Source: Streptomyces sp. NRRL S-646 (GTDB taxonomy: Bacteria > Actinomycetota > Actinomycetes > Streptomycetales > Streptomycetaceae). From it: a stretch of 64,000 nt of DNA. Shown piece after piece: positions 1 through 8,701 of the stretch (position 1 is its first letter; each line of letters begins with the position of its first letter). The notes under the pieces were generated by a model. That model was not told where the DNA came from and ran no database searches. It saw nothing but the letters and a program-made list of their open reading frames with translations. The stretch covers positions 124,001 to 188,000 of the forward strand of contig NZ_JODC01000016.1 in the NCBI RefSeq assembly GCF_000720765.1, in the 5' to 3' direction. A program made the translations under genes and the position numbers.

Positions 1-15
1 TGTGGGGTCGGGCAC
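1..15 (-). CDS. Start of a divergent gene leaving the left edge (first 5 codons only)
   Basis: On the minus strand an AGGAGG ribosome site (positions 26-21) lies five bases before a GTG codon (15-13), followed in frame by Pro-Asp-Pro-Thr to the window edge. Only five codons are visible, so no product can be named. It is head to head with the tetR gene, and the palindromic operator between them suggests that the regulator controls it, which is the usual TetR arrangement. Confidence 0.55.
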
Positions 16-42
16 GGCCACCTCCTGGACAGTCGGTCTTTG

Positions 43-80
43 TGATACGAACGTACCATAACCATGGTACGGCTGTATCA
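43..80. promoter_or_regulatory. Nested palindromic operator between tetR and the divergent gene
   Basis: Two concentric inverted repeats share one centre (61.5): inner arms CGTACCAT (52-59) and ATGGTACG (64-71) around AACC, outer arms TGATAC (43-48) and GTATCA (75-80). The three-base spacers between inner and outer arms do not pair. The element lies midway between the two divergent start codons and is probably the binding site for the TetR protein encoded at 123. Confidence 0.7.
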
Positions 81-122
81 TCAAAAATGGGAGACGCGAT
101 CCGAGGAACGGAGAGTCGAAGC

Positions 123-725
123 ATGCCCAAGCGCGTGGATCACGCAGAGCGCCGCACCGAGATCGCGCAGGCCCTCGTCCGGGCCGCCGGACGACAAGGG
201 CTGCACGCTGTGGGTATGCGGGACGTGGCGGCCGAGGCGGGCGTCTCACTGCGGCTGGTGCAGTACTACTTCGAGTCCAAGGAGAAGCTGCTCCTCTTCG
301 GACTGCGGCATCTGACCGACAGGTTCGGGGAACGGGTGACCGCCCACGTCCGCGCCGCCGATGACAACCCCGGTCCGCGGGCGGTGATCGAGGCACTGCT
401 GACGGCGGCCCTGCCGGTCGACGAGGAGAGCCGCCTGTTCCATCACCTCTACACCTCGTACGCCGTGCTGTCGGTCACCGACGAAGCCCTCGCGGCCCAG
501 CCCTTCATCAAGGATCCGGACTCCGCCGAGATCACCCTCACTGGGCTGCTGCGGCAGGCGGCGGACGCCGGACTGCTCCGGGCCGGTACGGACACCCACG
601 CCGAAGCGGTCGGCTTGCTGGCCATGTCAGCTGGGCTCGGCACCAGCGTCCTGGTGGGCCAGCGTGACGCCGAATCGGCCACGGCCGTCCTCCGCTACCA
701 CCTGGACCGGATCTTCCTGCCCTGA
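123..725 (+). CDS. TetR/AcrR family transcriptional regulator
   Basis: A 200-residue repressor. The N-terminal helix-turn-helix covers about residues 10-55 (ARIAQA-like first helix, then AAEAGVSLRLVQYYFESKEKLL, here split as VAAEAGVSLRLVQYYF and ESKEKLL), which is the classic TetR signature. The rest is the variable helical ligand and dimer domain; its inducer cannot be read. I place the start at the ATG at 123 (GGAGAG upstream) because the open frame further upstream runs through the palindrome at 43-80. It probably represses itself and the divergent gene at the left edge. Confidence 0.9.
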   Translation: MPKRVDHAERRTEIAQALVRAAGRQGLHAVGMRDVAAEAGVSLRLVQYYFESKEKLLLFGLRHLTDRFGERVTAHVRAADDNPGPRAVIEALLTAALPVDEESRLFHHLYTSYAVLSVTDEALAAQPFIKDPDSAEITLTGLLRQAADAGLLRAGTDTHAEAVGLLAMSAGLGTSVLVGQRDAESATAVLRYHLDRIFLP

Positions 726-1017
726 AGCACGGACACCACCCGGGGTCAGGACACCCGGGAGGAATTCTCGCCTTGCCGGCGTGTCAGCCTGAGCCTCTGC
801 TACGCCCACGAGACGTAGGCGGATGATGCCTGTGAAGTAGCCTCTGTCCCACGTGAGTTGCGAGGCGCCCAGGTTACCGTGCTTTGCAGACCATGGTCTT
901 ACGGAAGCGGGCTGCCCTTCAACTTGCCAGTCACGCGACCCATCGGACAGGCCCCAGGCTCTGTGCTGCGCTCCTCCCAGTAGCAACCGCCACCCGAGGC
1001 TCTTGTCGGTTCCGGCT

Positions 1018-1731
1018 TCACCGGCGCCTGAGCACACGGAAGTTGTTGCCGTCGGGGTCGGCCAGCAGCACGGCGCCGTCCCTGCCATGAGCGGGGTCGA
1101 GACGCTTCGCCCCGAGGGAGAGCAGGCGCTCGACTTCGGCTTGCTGATCGTCGTCCGGCGCGAGTTCGAAGTGCAGGTCCTTGCCGGGGTCCGGCATGAG
1201 CGGCGGACCGCCCCACGTGATCTTCGTGCCGCCGTTCGGCGACTGGATGGCGGTCTCCTTGTCCTGGTCCCAGACCAGCGGCCAGCACAGCGCCGCGCTC
1301 CAGAAGTAGCCCACGGCCTGCGAACCATCACAGGCGAGCGCTCCGATGAAGCCGCAGCCGGCGAGGAAATTGTTGCCCGGCTCGATGACACAGAACTCGT
1401 TGCCCTCGGGATCGGCGAGCACCACATGGGATGCGTTCGGCCCCTGGCCGACGTCGGCGTGCTGCGCGCCGAGGTCGAGCGCCCTGGCCACGGTCTCCTG
1501 CTGGTCTTCCCGGGAGGAACTGGTCAGGTCGAAGTGCAGCCGGTTCTGGGCGATCTTCTGTGCCTGGGAGGGACGGAAGCCGAGGCGGTAGCCGGCGTCA
1601 TTCCCGGACAGCAGGGCGACGCCGTCCCAAGAATCGTCCGCTCTCTCCCAGCCCAGGACGCCGGACCAGAAATGCGCCAGGCGCTCGGGCTGGTGCGCGT
1701 CGAAGGAAATTGCGAAGAGTCGGCTACTCAT
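1018..1731 (-). CDS. VOC (glyoxalase/bleomycin-resistance fold) family protein, two domains
   Basis: A 237-residue protein made of two tandem VOC modules, residues about 1-115 and 125-237. Each begins with a beta-alpha-beta-beta-beta unit (LFAISFDAHQPERLAHFWSG; later FIGALACDGSQAVGYFWSAA) and ends with the typical strand ADPEGNEFCVIE or ADPDGNNFRVLR. VOC proteins bind metals or small electrophilic or antibiotic ligands; the substrate is unknown. I chose the ATG at 1731 (MSSRLF); the frame is open for 16 more codons upstream but without VOC sequence. No operon partner is visible. Confidence 0.85.
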   Translation of the reverse strand: MSSRLFAISFDAHQPERLAHFWSGVLGWERADDSWDGVALLSGNDAGYRLGFRPSQAQKIAQNRLHFDLTSSSREDQQETVARALDLGAQHADVGQGPNASHVVLADPEGNEFCVIEPGNNFLAGCGFIGALACDGSQAVGYFWSAALCWPLVWDQDKETAIQSPNGGTKITWGGPPLMPDPGKDLHFELAPDDDQQAEVERLLSLGAKRLDPAHGRDGAVLLADPDGNNFRVLRRR

Positions 1732-1921
1732 TGCGCCACGCATCCTCGGTCCGTTGAGTGCCTGTCGGCAGCGCGTCATATCAGCGCCTCGAACGGGGAT
1801 CCTATGGGCGGGCCGGCCTGGGTTGCAGCCGAGTATTCCGCGGCCCGCGTTCGGATCTCACTGTTATGCGTTATGCGTCAGCCGCCCATGGGTGTAGTTC
1901 ACGCTGCCAAAAGATGGTTTG

Positions 1922-2010
1922 TCAGGCGATGAGTTGGTATCGGTGGTGGTCGGGGGTTGGGTAGATGCGTTTGAGTTCGCGGGCGAGGTGGTAGCGCCAG
2001 TATTGACAAC
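1922..2010 (-). pseudogene. 3' end fragment of an unidentified gene
   Basis: A minus-strand frame with strong G/C third positions encodes YWRYHLARELKRIYP followed by TPDHHRYQLIA and a stop. It has no start and no recognisable upstream part, and it is cut at about 2010 where another gene fragment on the plus strand begins. It could be the tail of a transposase, but I cannot assign it to a family. Confidence 0.3.
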
Positions 2011-2160
2011 CAGCAGTCCATGTCGCCCTTCGGCGGATTCATCCCCAAGACGCGCCTGATGGGCACGGACGCCTAGTGGCTCGACACCGCCGTCTCCGGG
2101 GACTGCGGCACGCCCAGCGTCTTGACGTCCGTCAAGTGCACCCTAAACGCAACCAACTGA
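2011..2160 (+). pseudogene. C-terminal gene remnant with an in-frame TAG
   Basis: The frame reads SMSPFGGFIPKTRLMGTDA, stop TAG (2074-2076), then WLDTAVSGDCGTPSVL and further to TGA at 2158-2160. Codon usage looks genuine on both sides of the TAG, and a hairpin terminator follows 30 bases later. This suggests the 3' end of a once real gene (two cysteines near the end) that lost its 5' part and gained a nonsense codon. The original product is not recognised. Confidence 0.4.
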
Positions 2161-2189
2161 CACCCGGAAACTGACAGCACACACAGGTA

Positions 2190-2212
2190 GGGCCGCCCTT
2201 TAGAGGCGGCCC
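2190..2212 (+). terminator. Hairpin terminator behind the 2011-2160 remnant
   Basis: Perfect 8-bp arms GGGCCGCC (2190-2197) and GGCGGCCC (2205-2212) enclose a 7-base loop. As is common in actinobacteria there is no T-tract. The position just after a stop codon supports termination. Confidence 0.55.
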
Positions 2213-2629
2213 CACACGCATCTACCAGGCCCGATTCCTGCCTCGGCAACAAAGCTGACGTCTAGAATTTCCGCTGCCGTCGGCCGCCTGGGAACGTCGG
2301 ACTGTACGGTCCGCCGCGCTCAGTTCCGCTCCGGCGAAGACTCGAAGCGTGTCCGGGCCTGGTCCTGTCGGGTGACCTGCCCGAGCTGCAACGCGACCGT
2401 CGGCGACGCACCTCCGTCGGCCACCCAACCGACCACACCATGGCGGCAGGGGCGTGGCATCGACGATCCGAAGCTTGAGGAGCCCGTTCGGGTGATCTTC
2501 GTATGGGTCGTGGTGGGGCTCGGCGAGGGACCCGTCCCTGGTCACGGGCAGGTGATGCGCTTGTCTGCGACTGCCGTGTGTGCTGCGCTCAGGGCGACAG
2601 TGTGTCGAAGCGGCGTGCACTGTATGCAT

Positions 2630-2845
2630 ATGAACACACATATGGGCTGGCCGAAGAAAGTCATTCTGCGAACGCTGGCAGTTGGTGCTGCCTTGGTCTT
2701 TGCTCTTGCAGCAGAGTCGGCGACGGCCGCGTCCGCTGCCCCCGCGCCGCTCACCCCGCACCTCACTTCAAAAGTGCCGGCCGCCGGCGGCGACGGGAGT
2801 GTCGCCAACTGCGTCGTCACGGTCTGGATCCCGGTCTGTCTGTGA
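2630..2845 (+). CDS. Small putative secreted peptide
   Basis: A 71-residue frame with basic N-terminus (MNTHMGWPKK), a hydrophobic core (VILRTLAVGAALVFALAA) and alanine-rich cleavage region (ATAASAAPAP), so the mature part would be only about 35 residues ending in NCVVTVWIPVCL with two cysteines. ATGs at 2624, 2630 and 2642 are all possible and the ribosome site is weak. No biosynthetic or transport gene is adjacent that would make it a peptide natural product precursor. It is isolated between gene fragments, so it may also be a relic. Confidence 0.45.
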   Translation: MNTHMGWPKKVILRTLAVGAALVFALAAESATAASAAPAPLTPHLTSKVPAAGGDGSVANCVVTVWIPVCL

Positions 2846-3075
2846 CAGTTGCGGCAGCAGGCCCCAGCCAGTCGGGGCGGTTCGAACTCATCCAGCGGGT
2901 TCACGGTCCGTACGACATGCAGCCGCCGCCCAATCCCGCGCTGAGTATCCCTGCGGCCTGACAGACCAGCGACCCGATGATCTCGACGAAGCGGCCTTGC
3001 TCCGGGGAGCGGTCTGCCCCGGTGGGACTCAGCGAGGGGCAGACGAGAGCCCGCCGCACTGGAGCCGGTTGAACC

Positions 3076-3963
3076 TCAACTCTGGGAGGTCTGCGATTCC
3101 TGCCAGCGGCGGTGCGCCGCGAGGACGTTCGTCCACAGTCGCTCACGCGTCTCCTCAGGCATGCCGTGCAACCGCAGGTCGAATCGATCGGCGAGCAGGT
3201 CGAACCACTCCGCGCGGCGGGTGACGGGCTCGTCGGTGCGGGCGCCGTCGCCGATCCGGCTCGGCACCAGGCCGCGGATGACGTCCGCCCCGGTCGCGTC
3301 ACGGCGTTCGGCCATTGGCACCTGCACGAACCCCGACTCCGGCGACGTCGACAACCACTGGTGCTGCGCCTCGAAGTCCGCCGGGTGGGCATGGGCCATG
3401 GTCCAGGTCATTCCGGTGAATCCGCCGTCCGGGTCGTGAGTCAGGTGCCACTGCAACCCCTCAGCGACTTGCTCCAGATGGAGCACGAACGGCGGCTGAT
3501 CATGCCGTCCCGGGACCAGCGGCAGCGGATCGTGCAGGGCATCGCCCAGCCCGTTGTCGACGTACCAGACGCCGCCCGGATTCGTTTCCGTCGGCAGCTG
3601 CTCCACCGTCAGGACCAGATGGTTGCCCATCACGGCGGGCTGGGGGCCTTCCGGGCCGTGCACTCCGCCGATGTGGCCGCGTACCGCGTAACCGAGCGAA
3701 CTGAGCAGCAACCCCAGTGCCCCGTTCATGTGATAGCAGTAGCCGCCTCGGCCGTCCACAGCGATACGCGCGGCGGACTCGTACGGGTCGATGCTCCAGG
3801 CTTCACCGGCGGGAATCCACAGCGTCTCGTACGGCACCCGCTCAGCATGACGCCCCACCAACAAGCGCATGGCCTCCACCGACGGCGGTGCCGCCTCAAT
3901 ACCGAGACGGGCCAGATACGCACGCTGGACATCGAAGTCCAATCGTGCCATCGACTCAAACAT
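3076..3963 (-). CDS. nat: Arylamine N-acetyltransferase
   Basis: A 295-residue cytosolic enzyme that transfers acetyl from acetyl-CoA to arylamines or hydrazines. The family's Cys-His-Asp triad is present: Cys at about residue 76 in GRGGYCYHMN, His at about 115 in MGNHLVLTV, Asp at about 136 in YVDNGLGD. The usual RGGxCxE motif here reads RGGYCYH, as in some actinobacterial members. I start at ATG 3963 (MFESMARLDF); the upstream frame is open but does not resemble NAT. Length matches the family. Detoxification of aromatic amines or tailoring of a secondary metabolite are both possible. Confidence 0.88.
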   Translation of the reverse strand: MFESMARLDFDVQRAYLARLGIEAAPPSVEAMRLLVGRHAERVPYETLWIPAGEAWSIDPYESAARIAVDGRGGYCYHMNGALGLLLSSLGYAVRGHIGGVHGPEGPQPAVMGNHLVLTVEQLPTETNPGGVWYVDNGLGDALHDPLPLVPGRHDQPPFVLHLEQVAEGLQWHLTHDPDGGFTGMTWTMAHAHPADFEAQHQWLSTSPESGFVQVPMAERRDATGADVIRGLVPSRIGDGARTDEPVTRRAEWFDLLADRFDLRLHGMPEETRERLWTNVLAAHRRWQESQTSQS

Positions 3964-4286
3964 GGACCCATTCTTTCTTAGCTGCGCAAACATGTGAACT
4001 GCTCTCATATCGGGAGAAAATCGCCGAGAAACCTGAGACGGTCGACGAGAGCGGTGATGGACAGGGCGCCGCGACGCGCGCCGCCCTACGGCCGGATCAC
4101 TCCCCGAACACCGACGGCGAGCCTGCGCTGGCCGCACGGTCCAAGAAAACGCCGCGGTGGACGCCGCCATACTCCAGGTCCTCTCAACGACCTGGAACGC
4201 CCACGGGCAGCTGACTGGCATGACCATGCGGGTCTCCCTGTCACCTACCCGGAAACCACTTGGTCCTCGCGGTGGGGTCGGACAGG
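3964..4286. other. Gene-free stretch between nat and the CPCC gene
   Basis: About 320 bases between divergent genes that must hold both promoters. I see no strong inverted repeat. A short frame around 4157-4230 (AAILQVLSTTWNAHGQL) looks protein-like but is too short to assign. Confidence 0.4.
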
Positions 4287-4682
4287 ATGACGCGCGTGAT
4301 CCTGAAGTACCCCTGCGTGTGCTGCGGCCATCTGACCATGGACGAGCCGCCGGGCTCGTATCAGATCTGTCCAGTCTGCTTCTGGGAGGACGACGCTATC
4401 CAGCTTCGCTGGCCGGACTACTCAGGCGGAGCAAACCGACCTTCGCTCATCGAGGCCCAGGAGAACTACGAGGCTTTCGGAGCTTGCGCGGAACGGTCCG
4501 TGGAGCACGTCCGCCCGCCCGAGGACGACGAACCGATGGACCCGAGCTGGCGCCCTATCGATCCCGAGCGCGACCGCTTCGAGCCTGGAGGCATTCAGCT
4601 GGCCGCGTGGCCCAACGATCGCACTGTCCTCTACTGGTGGCGCTATCGGAACACGGATTTCTGGCGTCCCGCCGACGGATGA
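4287..4682 (+). CDS. CPCC family cysteine-rich protein
   Basis: A 131-residue protein with an N-terminal zinc-ribbon-like block: YPCVCCGHLTMDEPPGSY and then QICPVCFWEDD give the CxCC ... CPVC pattern of the Cys_rich_CPCC family, followed by the typical ENYEAFGAC segment. Function of the family is unknown; it is often found among bacterial toxin-immunity genes, but nothing here proves that role. I chose the ATG at 4287 rather than the TTG 27 bases upstream. Confidence 0.75.
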   Translation: MTRVILKYPCVCCGHLTMDEPPGSYQICPVCFWEDDAIQLRWPDYSGGANRPSLIEAQENYEAFGACAERSVEHVRPPEDDEPMDPSWRPIDPERDRFEPGGIQLAAWPNDRTVLYWWRYRNTDFWRPADG

Positions 4683-4689
4683 TGCCGTC

Positions 4690-5069
4690 ATCCGGACTCT
4701 TGGTCGAGTCAGGCCACAACGCCGTCGAAGGCAGCCAGCGGCCCACCGCCCGGTCCAACGCCTCGCCGTCGATGCGGCCCAGCAGCCGCCGCACCGTCGC
4801 CTCCGCCGGCAGGCACCGCTTCAGGGACAGCGGATCGGGCGTACGCCAAGGCGCTCCAGGACAGACGGCGGGGCGTCGGTGATCCACTCACCCACCGCCA
4901 GCAGGGAGGTCGTTCCGGCCAGAACCGCACACGCGGTCAGCGCAAGCACGACGACCAGAACGTGCCGTACGCCGCGCGGTTCACGAGGGTCGGGCACCTC
5001 AGCCACTCGCTCCAGCCGGCCCGCGATCTCCTCGGGTACGGCCCCGGGGCACTCGCGGAGAATGGTCAA
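4690..5069 (-). pseudogene. ISAs1-family transposase, N-terminal remnant with frameshift
   Basis: From 5069 downward the frame gives the DDE_Tnp_1-associated N-terminal domain (RLERVAEVPDPREPRGVRHV, then VLVVVLALTACAVLAGTTSL and AVGEWITDAP). Near 4860 the homology jumps to another frame (LKRCLPAEATVRRLLGRIDG, then EALDRAVGRWL). The catalytic domain is absent. This is a dead element fragment. Confidence 0.65.
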
Positions 5070-5109
5070 ATGCGAGCGGGATCGGCGATGAGGCGTTGGG
5101 AGGCACGGT

Positions 5110-5331
5110 TCATTCGCCGGCGGTGCCCTCGGTCTCCCATCGCAGCAGGTCGCCCGGCTGGCATGTGAGCGCCTCGCAAAGCGCGGCGAGCGTCGTGAAA
5201 CGCACCGCCTTGGCGCGGCCGTTCTTGAGTACCGCCAGGTTGGCGGGCGTGATCCCCACGCGCTCCGCGAGGTCGCCCACGGACATCTTCCGCCTGGCCA
5301 GCATCACGTCGATGTCGACGACAATCGGCAT
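5110..5331 (-). CDS. YozG-type XRE/Cro-CI helix-turn-helix regulator
   Basis: A 73-residue single-domain DNA-binding protein (MPIVVDIDVMLARRKMSVGD, then LAERVGITPANLAVLKNGRA, then ...LCEALTCQPGDLLRWE). It is nearly all one helix-turn-helix, as in YozG/DUF739-like regulators. Its ATG overlaps the stop of the DUF2975 gene by one base (TGATG), so both are translated from one message. Pairing of this regulator with a DUF2975 membrane protein is a recurrent bacterial arrangement, so it probably controls the pair. Confidence 0.85.
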   Translation of the reverse strand: MPIVVDIDVMLARRKMSVGDLAERVGITPANLAVLKNGRAKAVRFTTLAALCEALTCQPGDLLRWETEGTAGE

Positions 5332-5822
5332 CAGATCACCTCGTCCAACTCGGCCTGCATCTGCGCCGCTTCGCCGTCGCGCGCGACGGCCTGGGCGAGC
5401 AGCATCCGCAGCACGAGCACGATGAGCGCGACCCCTAGGATGGCCAGGCCGATCCCACCCATGATGACGGTGACGCCCGGATCGTCCCGCTGGCCCGGCG
5501 CGTTCACGGCCGTGACCGCGAACCACACGAGGGAAGCCGCGACGATCGCGCCGATCACGCCGTCCACGTACCGGAAGGCGGCGTGGGAGAACACGGTTCC
5601 GCGTCGCACCATCGACACCAGCCGCCATACGCAGACCACGGCAACCTGGACCGACACCATGCCCAGGATCGTGATCACGCGCAGCGGCGTCAGCGGAAGC
5701 GACCCGTCCTCCGGGTCGTTTCCGCTGACCAACGCCCACACCATCCCGGCCTGTACGAACACGGTGCCGGCGAGCATCATCACGAGCACGGCGCGCAGCG
5801 CACCCACTGTCAGCTTTCCCAT
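5331..5822 (-). CDS. DUF2975 family membrane protein
   Basis: A 163-residue integral membrane protein with four predicted hydrophobic segments (AVLVMMLAGTVFVQAGMVWA; ITILGMVSVQVAVVCVW; VIGAIVAASLVWFAV; GGIGLAILGVALIVLVLRM). Between the second and third is a conserved RRGTVFSHAAFRYVD loop typical of DUF2975. Function unknown. I prefer the ATG at 5822, which has GGACGG six bases upstream, over an ATG at 5837. It is the first gene of a two-gene operon with the YozG-type regulator. Confidence 0.82.
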   Translation of the reverse strand: MGKLTVGALRAVLVMMLAGTVFVQAGMVWALVSGNDPEDGSLPLTPLRVITILGMVSVQVAVVCVWRLVSMVRRGTVFSHAAFRYVDGVIGAIVAASLVWFAVTAVNAPGQRDDPGVTVIMGGIGLAILGVALIVLVLRMLLAQAVARDGEAAQMQAELDEVI

Positions 5823-5950
5823 GGCCCATCCGTCCATCGATTCACGATCAAAATCTATCGAGTTTCAATAGGTGGAGCAAGGGCTGGAACGGAGGTGGGC
5901 GGCGGTCTCGGATCACGGCGGGACGCCGCCACCCCGTCCACCGGCATGGC

Positions 5951-6226
5951 GTGTACGCGAAGATTCTTGATCTCGTCGAAAGTGGCCTCGCTTGGCCACA
6001 AATCGGACGCCATCCGACTACGGCGAAGCCTTGGACGAAAGGCGACCTTCAAAAGATGCTGGCCAATATCCCACTCACCGACGACGAACGCGCCGGCGAC
6101 GGCTACGGGCAGACCACCCTCGACCAACTCGTCGAACGACTCACCGACATCCCCACACCCGCCGACCCGACACCCCGCCAACTCGGTCCCCCGCGACTGC
6201 AACTCTGCTGCCGGTCACCGACCTGA
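5951..6226 (+). CDS. Hypothetical ORF, probably a gene fragment
   Basis: A GTG-started 91-residue frame. Residues 1-80 (AKILDLVESGLAWPQIG, TAKPWTKGDLQKMLANI, LVERLTDIPTPADPTP) have genuine codon bias and a helical, DNA-binding-like look. The last ten residues do not, suggesting a frameshift or a junction near 6180. No ribosome site is obvious. Product not recognised. Confidence 0.35.
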   Translation: MYAKILDLVESGLAWPQIGRHPTTAKPWTKGDLQKMLANIPLTDDERAGDGYGQTTLDQLVERLTDIPTPADPTPRQLGPPRLQLCCRSPT

Positions 6227-6334
6227 CCACCCGCACGCGATCGTGCCGACCTGGTGAGCCGCGCTGAGGACCATTGAAATTTATCCAGGTGTGGGCCAGC
6301 ACGACAACATGCCAGTGTCGCCGTCGTGACCTTG

Positions 6335-6814
6335 ATGAATGTGCTCGTCGACTTCGCCCGTACCGGCCGTATCGGCGCGCTTCACTGCGGCATGTCGCTG
6401 ACCGAGGCCGAGGATCTCCTGGGCCCAGGACGCCCGCACCCCGCTATCCGGATGAGACCGGACATTGACGGCTACCCCCACGCTTGGAACGGCCTGGAGC
6501 TGGTCATCACCCAACGCCTTGTGAGCGGAATCTGGATCAGGCTCCGGCCAGGCTCAACGACCAAGCTGCCGCCGCTGGTCCTGCGCGACTCTGATTCCTA
6601 CCCGTCCACAGTGCTCCGAGAGGACCTGATCGCTGCCCTTGATGCAGTCGACTGCCGCCACGACGTCAACGACCGCCTCACGTTCGGAGAGCAGTCCAGC
6701 ATCCTTACCCAACCCGCGAACGTATGCGCGGTGTTCTTCACGCCTGGCCGCGACGACCAAGTGCCCCAGCGTGAACGCCTTTATCTCGGTGCACTCCATA
6801 AGCACACCGTTTGA
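6335..6814 (+). CDS. Conserved hypothetical protein
   Basis: A 159-residue soluble protein beginning MNVLVDFARTGRIGALHCGM and continuing with SLTEAEDLLGPGRPHPAI. No catalytic motif or membrane segment is visible. I chose ATG 6335 over a GTG nine bases upstream. Proteins of this look (short, starting with a helix followed by GMSLTEAEDLLG) occur singly in Streptomyces near toxin-immunity genes, but I cannot assign a role. An IS5 remnant follows directly. Confidence 0.6.
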   Translation: MNVLVDFARTGRIGALHCGMSLTEAEDLLGPGRPHPAIRMRPDIDGYPHAWNGLELVITQRLVSGIWIRLRPGSTTKLPPLVLRDSDSYPSTVLREDLIAALDAVDCRHDVNDRLTFGEQSSILTQPANVCAVFFTPGRDDQVPQRERLYLGALHKHTV

Positions 6815-6834
6815 CAACCTTGATTCCAGAAAAC

Positions 6835-7426
6835 GCCGCAGGAGACGGTTTACGGGTTTTTCGCCCGCTGGAACCACCGCGGCGTGCCCCGTCCGGTCAC
6901 GCTGATCGTCGACTCGCAGCCGGACAAGGGCGCCTCCACGATGAGCTGGGCGACGCGAGGCTCCGATCCCGCGAAATTGATCAACGGGCGCAAGAGACAG
7001 ATAGCGGTGGACACAAAGGGCCTCCCCCTAATGATCACGGTGACGCCCGTTGATATGCAGGACCGCGACGCCGCACGCGAGCTGCTCCGGCGCCTTCGCC
7101 TGACCCATCCGCACATCACGCAGGTCTGGACCGACTCGGCATACGCGACCGGCTCGTCACCATGGCCGAGAGCCTCCTCCACATCACCCTCAAGACCGTC
7201 CACCGTCCGAAGGCTGCCAAAGGCCTCGGCGTCCTCCCGCGCCGCTGGCGCGTCGACCGCACCCTGGGGTGAATCGTGGACGCCCGCCGCAACGCACGCG
7301 ACTACGAACGCCTCCCGCAGTATTCCGAGGCCCACCTGAACTGGTCACTCATCACCCTCATGACCAGGCGACCGACTCGGAACAAGCCGCCCCCGGCCGG
7401 GCGAAGAAGCCGAAGCCCGCCGGCTG
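6835..7426 (+). pseudogene. IS5-family transposase, C-terminal half with frameshifts
   Basis: The frame TLIVDSQPDKG, NGRKRQIAVDTKGLPLMITV, ITQVWTDSAYA carries the DDE core of IS5-type transposases. Around 7145 it shifts to LVTMAESLLHITLKTV ... LPRRWRVDRTL, then a stop interrupts before IVDARRNARDYERLPQYSEA. The N-terminus is missing. Not functional. Confidence 0.75.
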
Positions 7427-7436
7427 AACTGTTCCG

Positions 7437-8189
7437 CTAGAAGGCGTGGAACTCGTCAAAGGGCGGCTCGAACGACGGATCAGGCAAACGCAGGGCCCTG
7501 CAGCGCGTCGCCGGTGCGGCCTCGGCATCAGCAACCGTCGCCAGAGTGCCGGCAGGGAAGGCACCGGGAACCATCGCCCACCCCAGGTTTTGCTCGTAGT
7601 AGCGCACAGCGGTCCGCACCGATAGTGCCCCGGCATCGTCCATAACGATCAGCCCGCCAGGCCGGACTATCTTGCGCAAGAAGTACAGATCGACAAAGAC
7701 CTCATGGAACCGGTGACTGCCGTCCACGAAAGCCGCGTCAGCCACAAGACCTTCGGTGAGGAGTTGCGGGAGCGCGATCGACGAAGGAGCCGTCACAAGC
7801 GAGGCAATCGAGTCCAGTCCCGCGGAGCGCAGCAGGTCCCAGCCAACGTTGGACCAGTCACTCCCTTGAAACGGGTCGATGATGATGTGCCGGGGACGCG
7901 GCGGATTGACGGTAACCAGCGCCTCACCGATCGCCAGCGCGGAACTGGCGTAGGCGAGACCGACCTCGACAACCGTCTGCACGCCCTCGGAGATCAGCAA
8001 GTCACGCAATTGGTCGCTATCAGGTTCGGGCACCGTGACTGTCTCGAAGTCCGCCTCGCGATCCCGCGTCCACGGCGGCCCCTCCTGCCCGAGCCGACGA
8101 CGAACCTCCCTGATCCGCGCCCTATGTTCATCCGATTTCGTGTTGGCCACCCCTAACGCCAATAGATGCCTGAGGTATCCCCGCAGCAC
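7437..8189 (-). CDS. Class I SAM-dependent methyltransferase
   Basis: A 250-residue cytosolic enzyme. The AdoMet-binding motif I is VQTVVEVGLAYASSALAIGE, with acidic strand 2 ending HIIIDPFQGSDW, motif around DAAFVDGSHRFHEVFVDLYF, and IVRPGGLIVMDDA. This matches the Methyltransf_24-type fold found in secondary-metabolism and cell-envelope methyltransferases. Residues 1-55 form a charged helical extension. Start is uncertain (GTG 8189, or GTG 8150 near VANTKSDEHR). Substrate unknown; no partner genes remain nearby. Confidence 0.75.
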   Translation of the reverse strand: MLRGYLRHLLALGVANTKSDEHRARIREVRRRLGQEGPPWTRDREADFETVTVPEPDSDQLRDLLISEGVQTVVEVGLAYASSALAIGEALVTVNPPRPRHIIIDPFQGSDWSNVGWDLLRSAGLDSIASLVTAPSSIALPQLLTEGLVADAAFVDGSHRFHEVFVDLYFLRKIVRPGGLIVMDDAGALSVRTAVRYYEQNLGWAMVPGAFPAGTLATVADAEAAPATRCRALRLPDPSFEPPFDEFHAF

Positions 8190-8701
8190 GCCCCAAGCCC
8201 TTCCAGCCTAGGAGCAGCACCAGCACCGGGCACCCTCATCGCATCCGCCCGTCACCGCAGCGGCAGTGTGTGTTCGCCGACACGGCGACCGCCCGGCCCT
8301 TTACCTGCCGTGGTCGCGCTCATGGTCGGAGTGTCCCGGACCGTGGTGCTCGCCCAGATCATGCAACCCGAAGGCACACACGGGGCCACGAACGGCTCAC
8401 CTGTGCTTGAAATCGCTGATCACCGGGGCCGCGATCACGTTGATGCCCAGGCGCAGCGCCAGCGGTTTGAACACGATCGAATTCATGGACAAGGCGACGT
8501 AGCCGTCGGAGGGTTATTGCGACGACGGCAGGTCGCGACCCGTCACATGTGGATGGTTTGGGATCTGTTGAACTGCAGGGCGTGCCAGCACGATGGTGCA
8601 GGACACTGCCCGGCACGCGTCGGAGGAGGACCGGCCCGGCATTCGCCGATTACCGGTGGTGACGGCCGGCGGAGGTCGGCCGCGAACGGAGGGACACCAC
8701 G
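8190..8701. other. Gene-poor stretch with one gene-end fragment
   Basis: About 500 bases with no complete gene. On the minus strand 8397-8512 there is a fragment with strong codon bias (DGYVALSMNSIVFKPLALRL, then GINVIAAPVISDFKH and stop). It is preceded in frame by TAA, so it is the severed 3' end of an unrecognised gene. Confidence 0.4.

Noticed and set aside
3076..3963. Rifamycin-type amide synthase (RifF-like NAT)
   Set aside because: No polyketide synthase genes are around; the ordinary arylamine N-acetyltransferase reading is sufficient.
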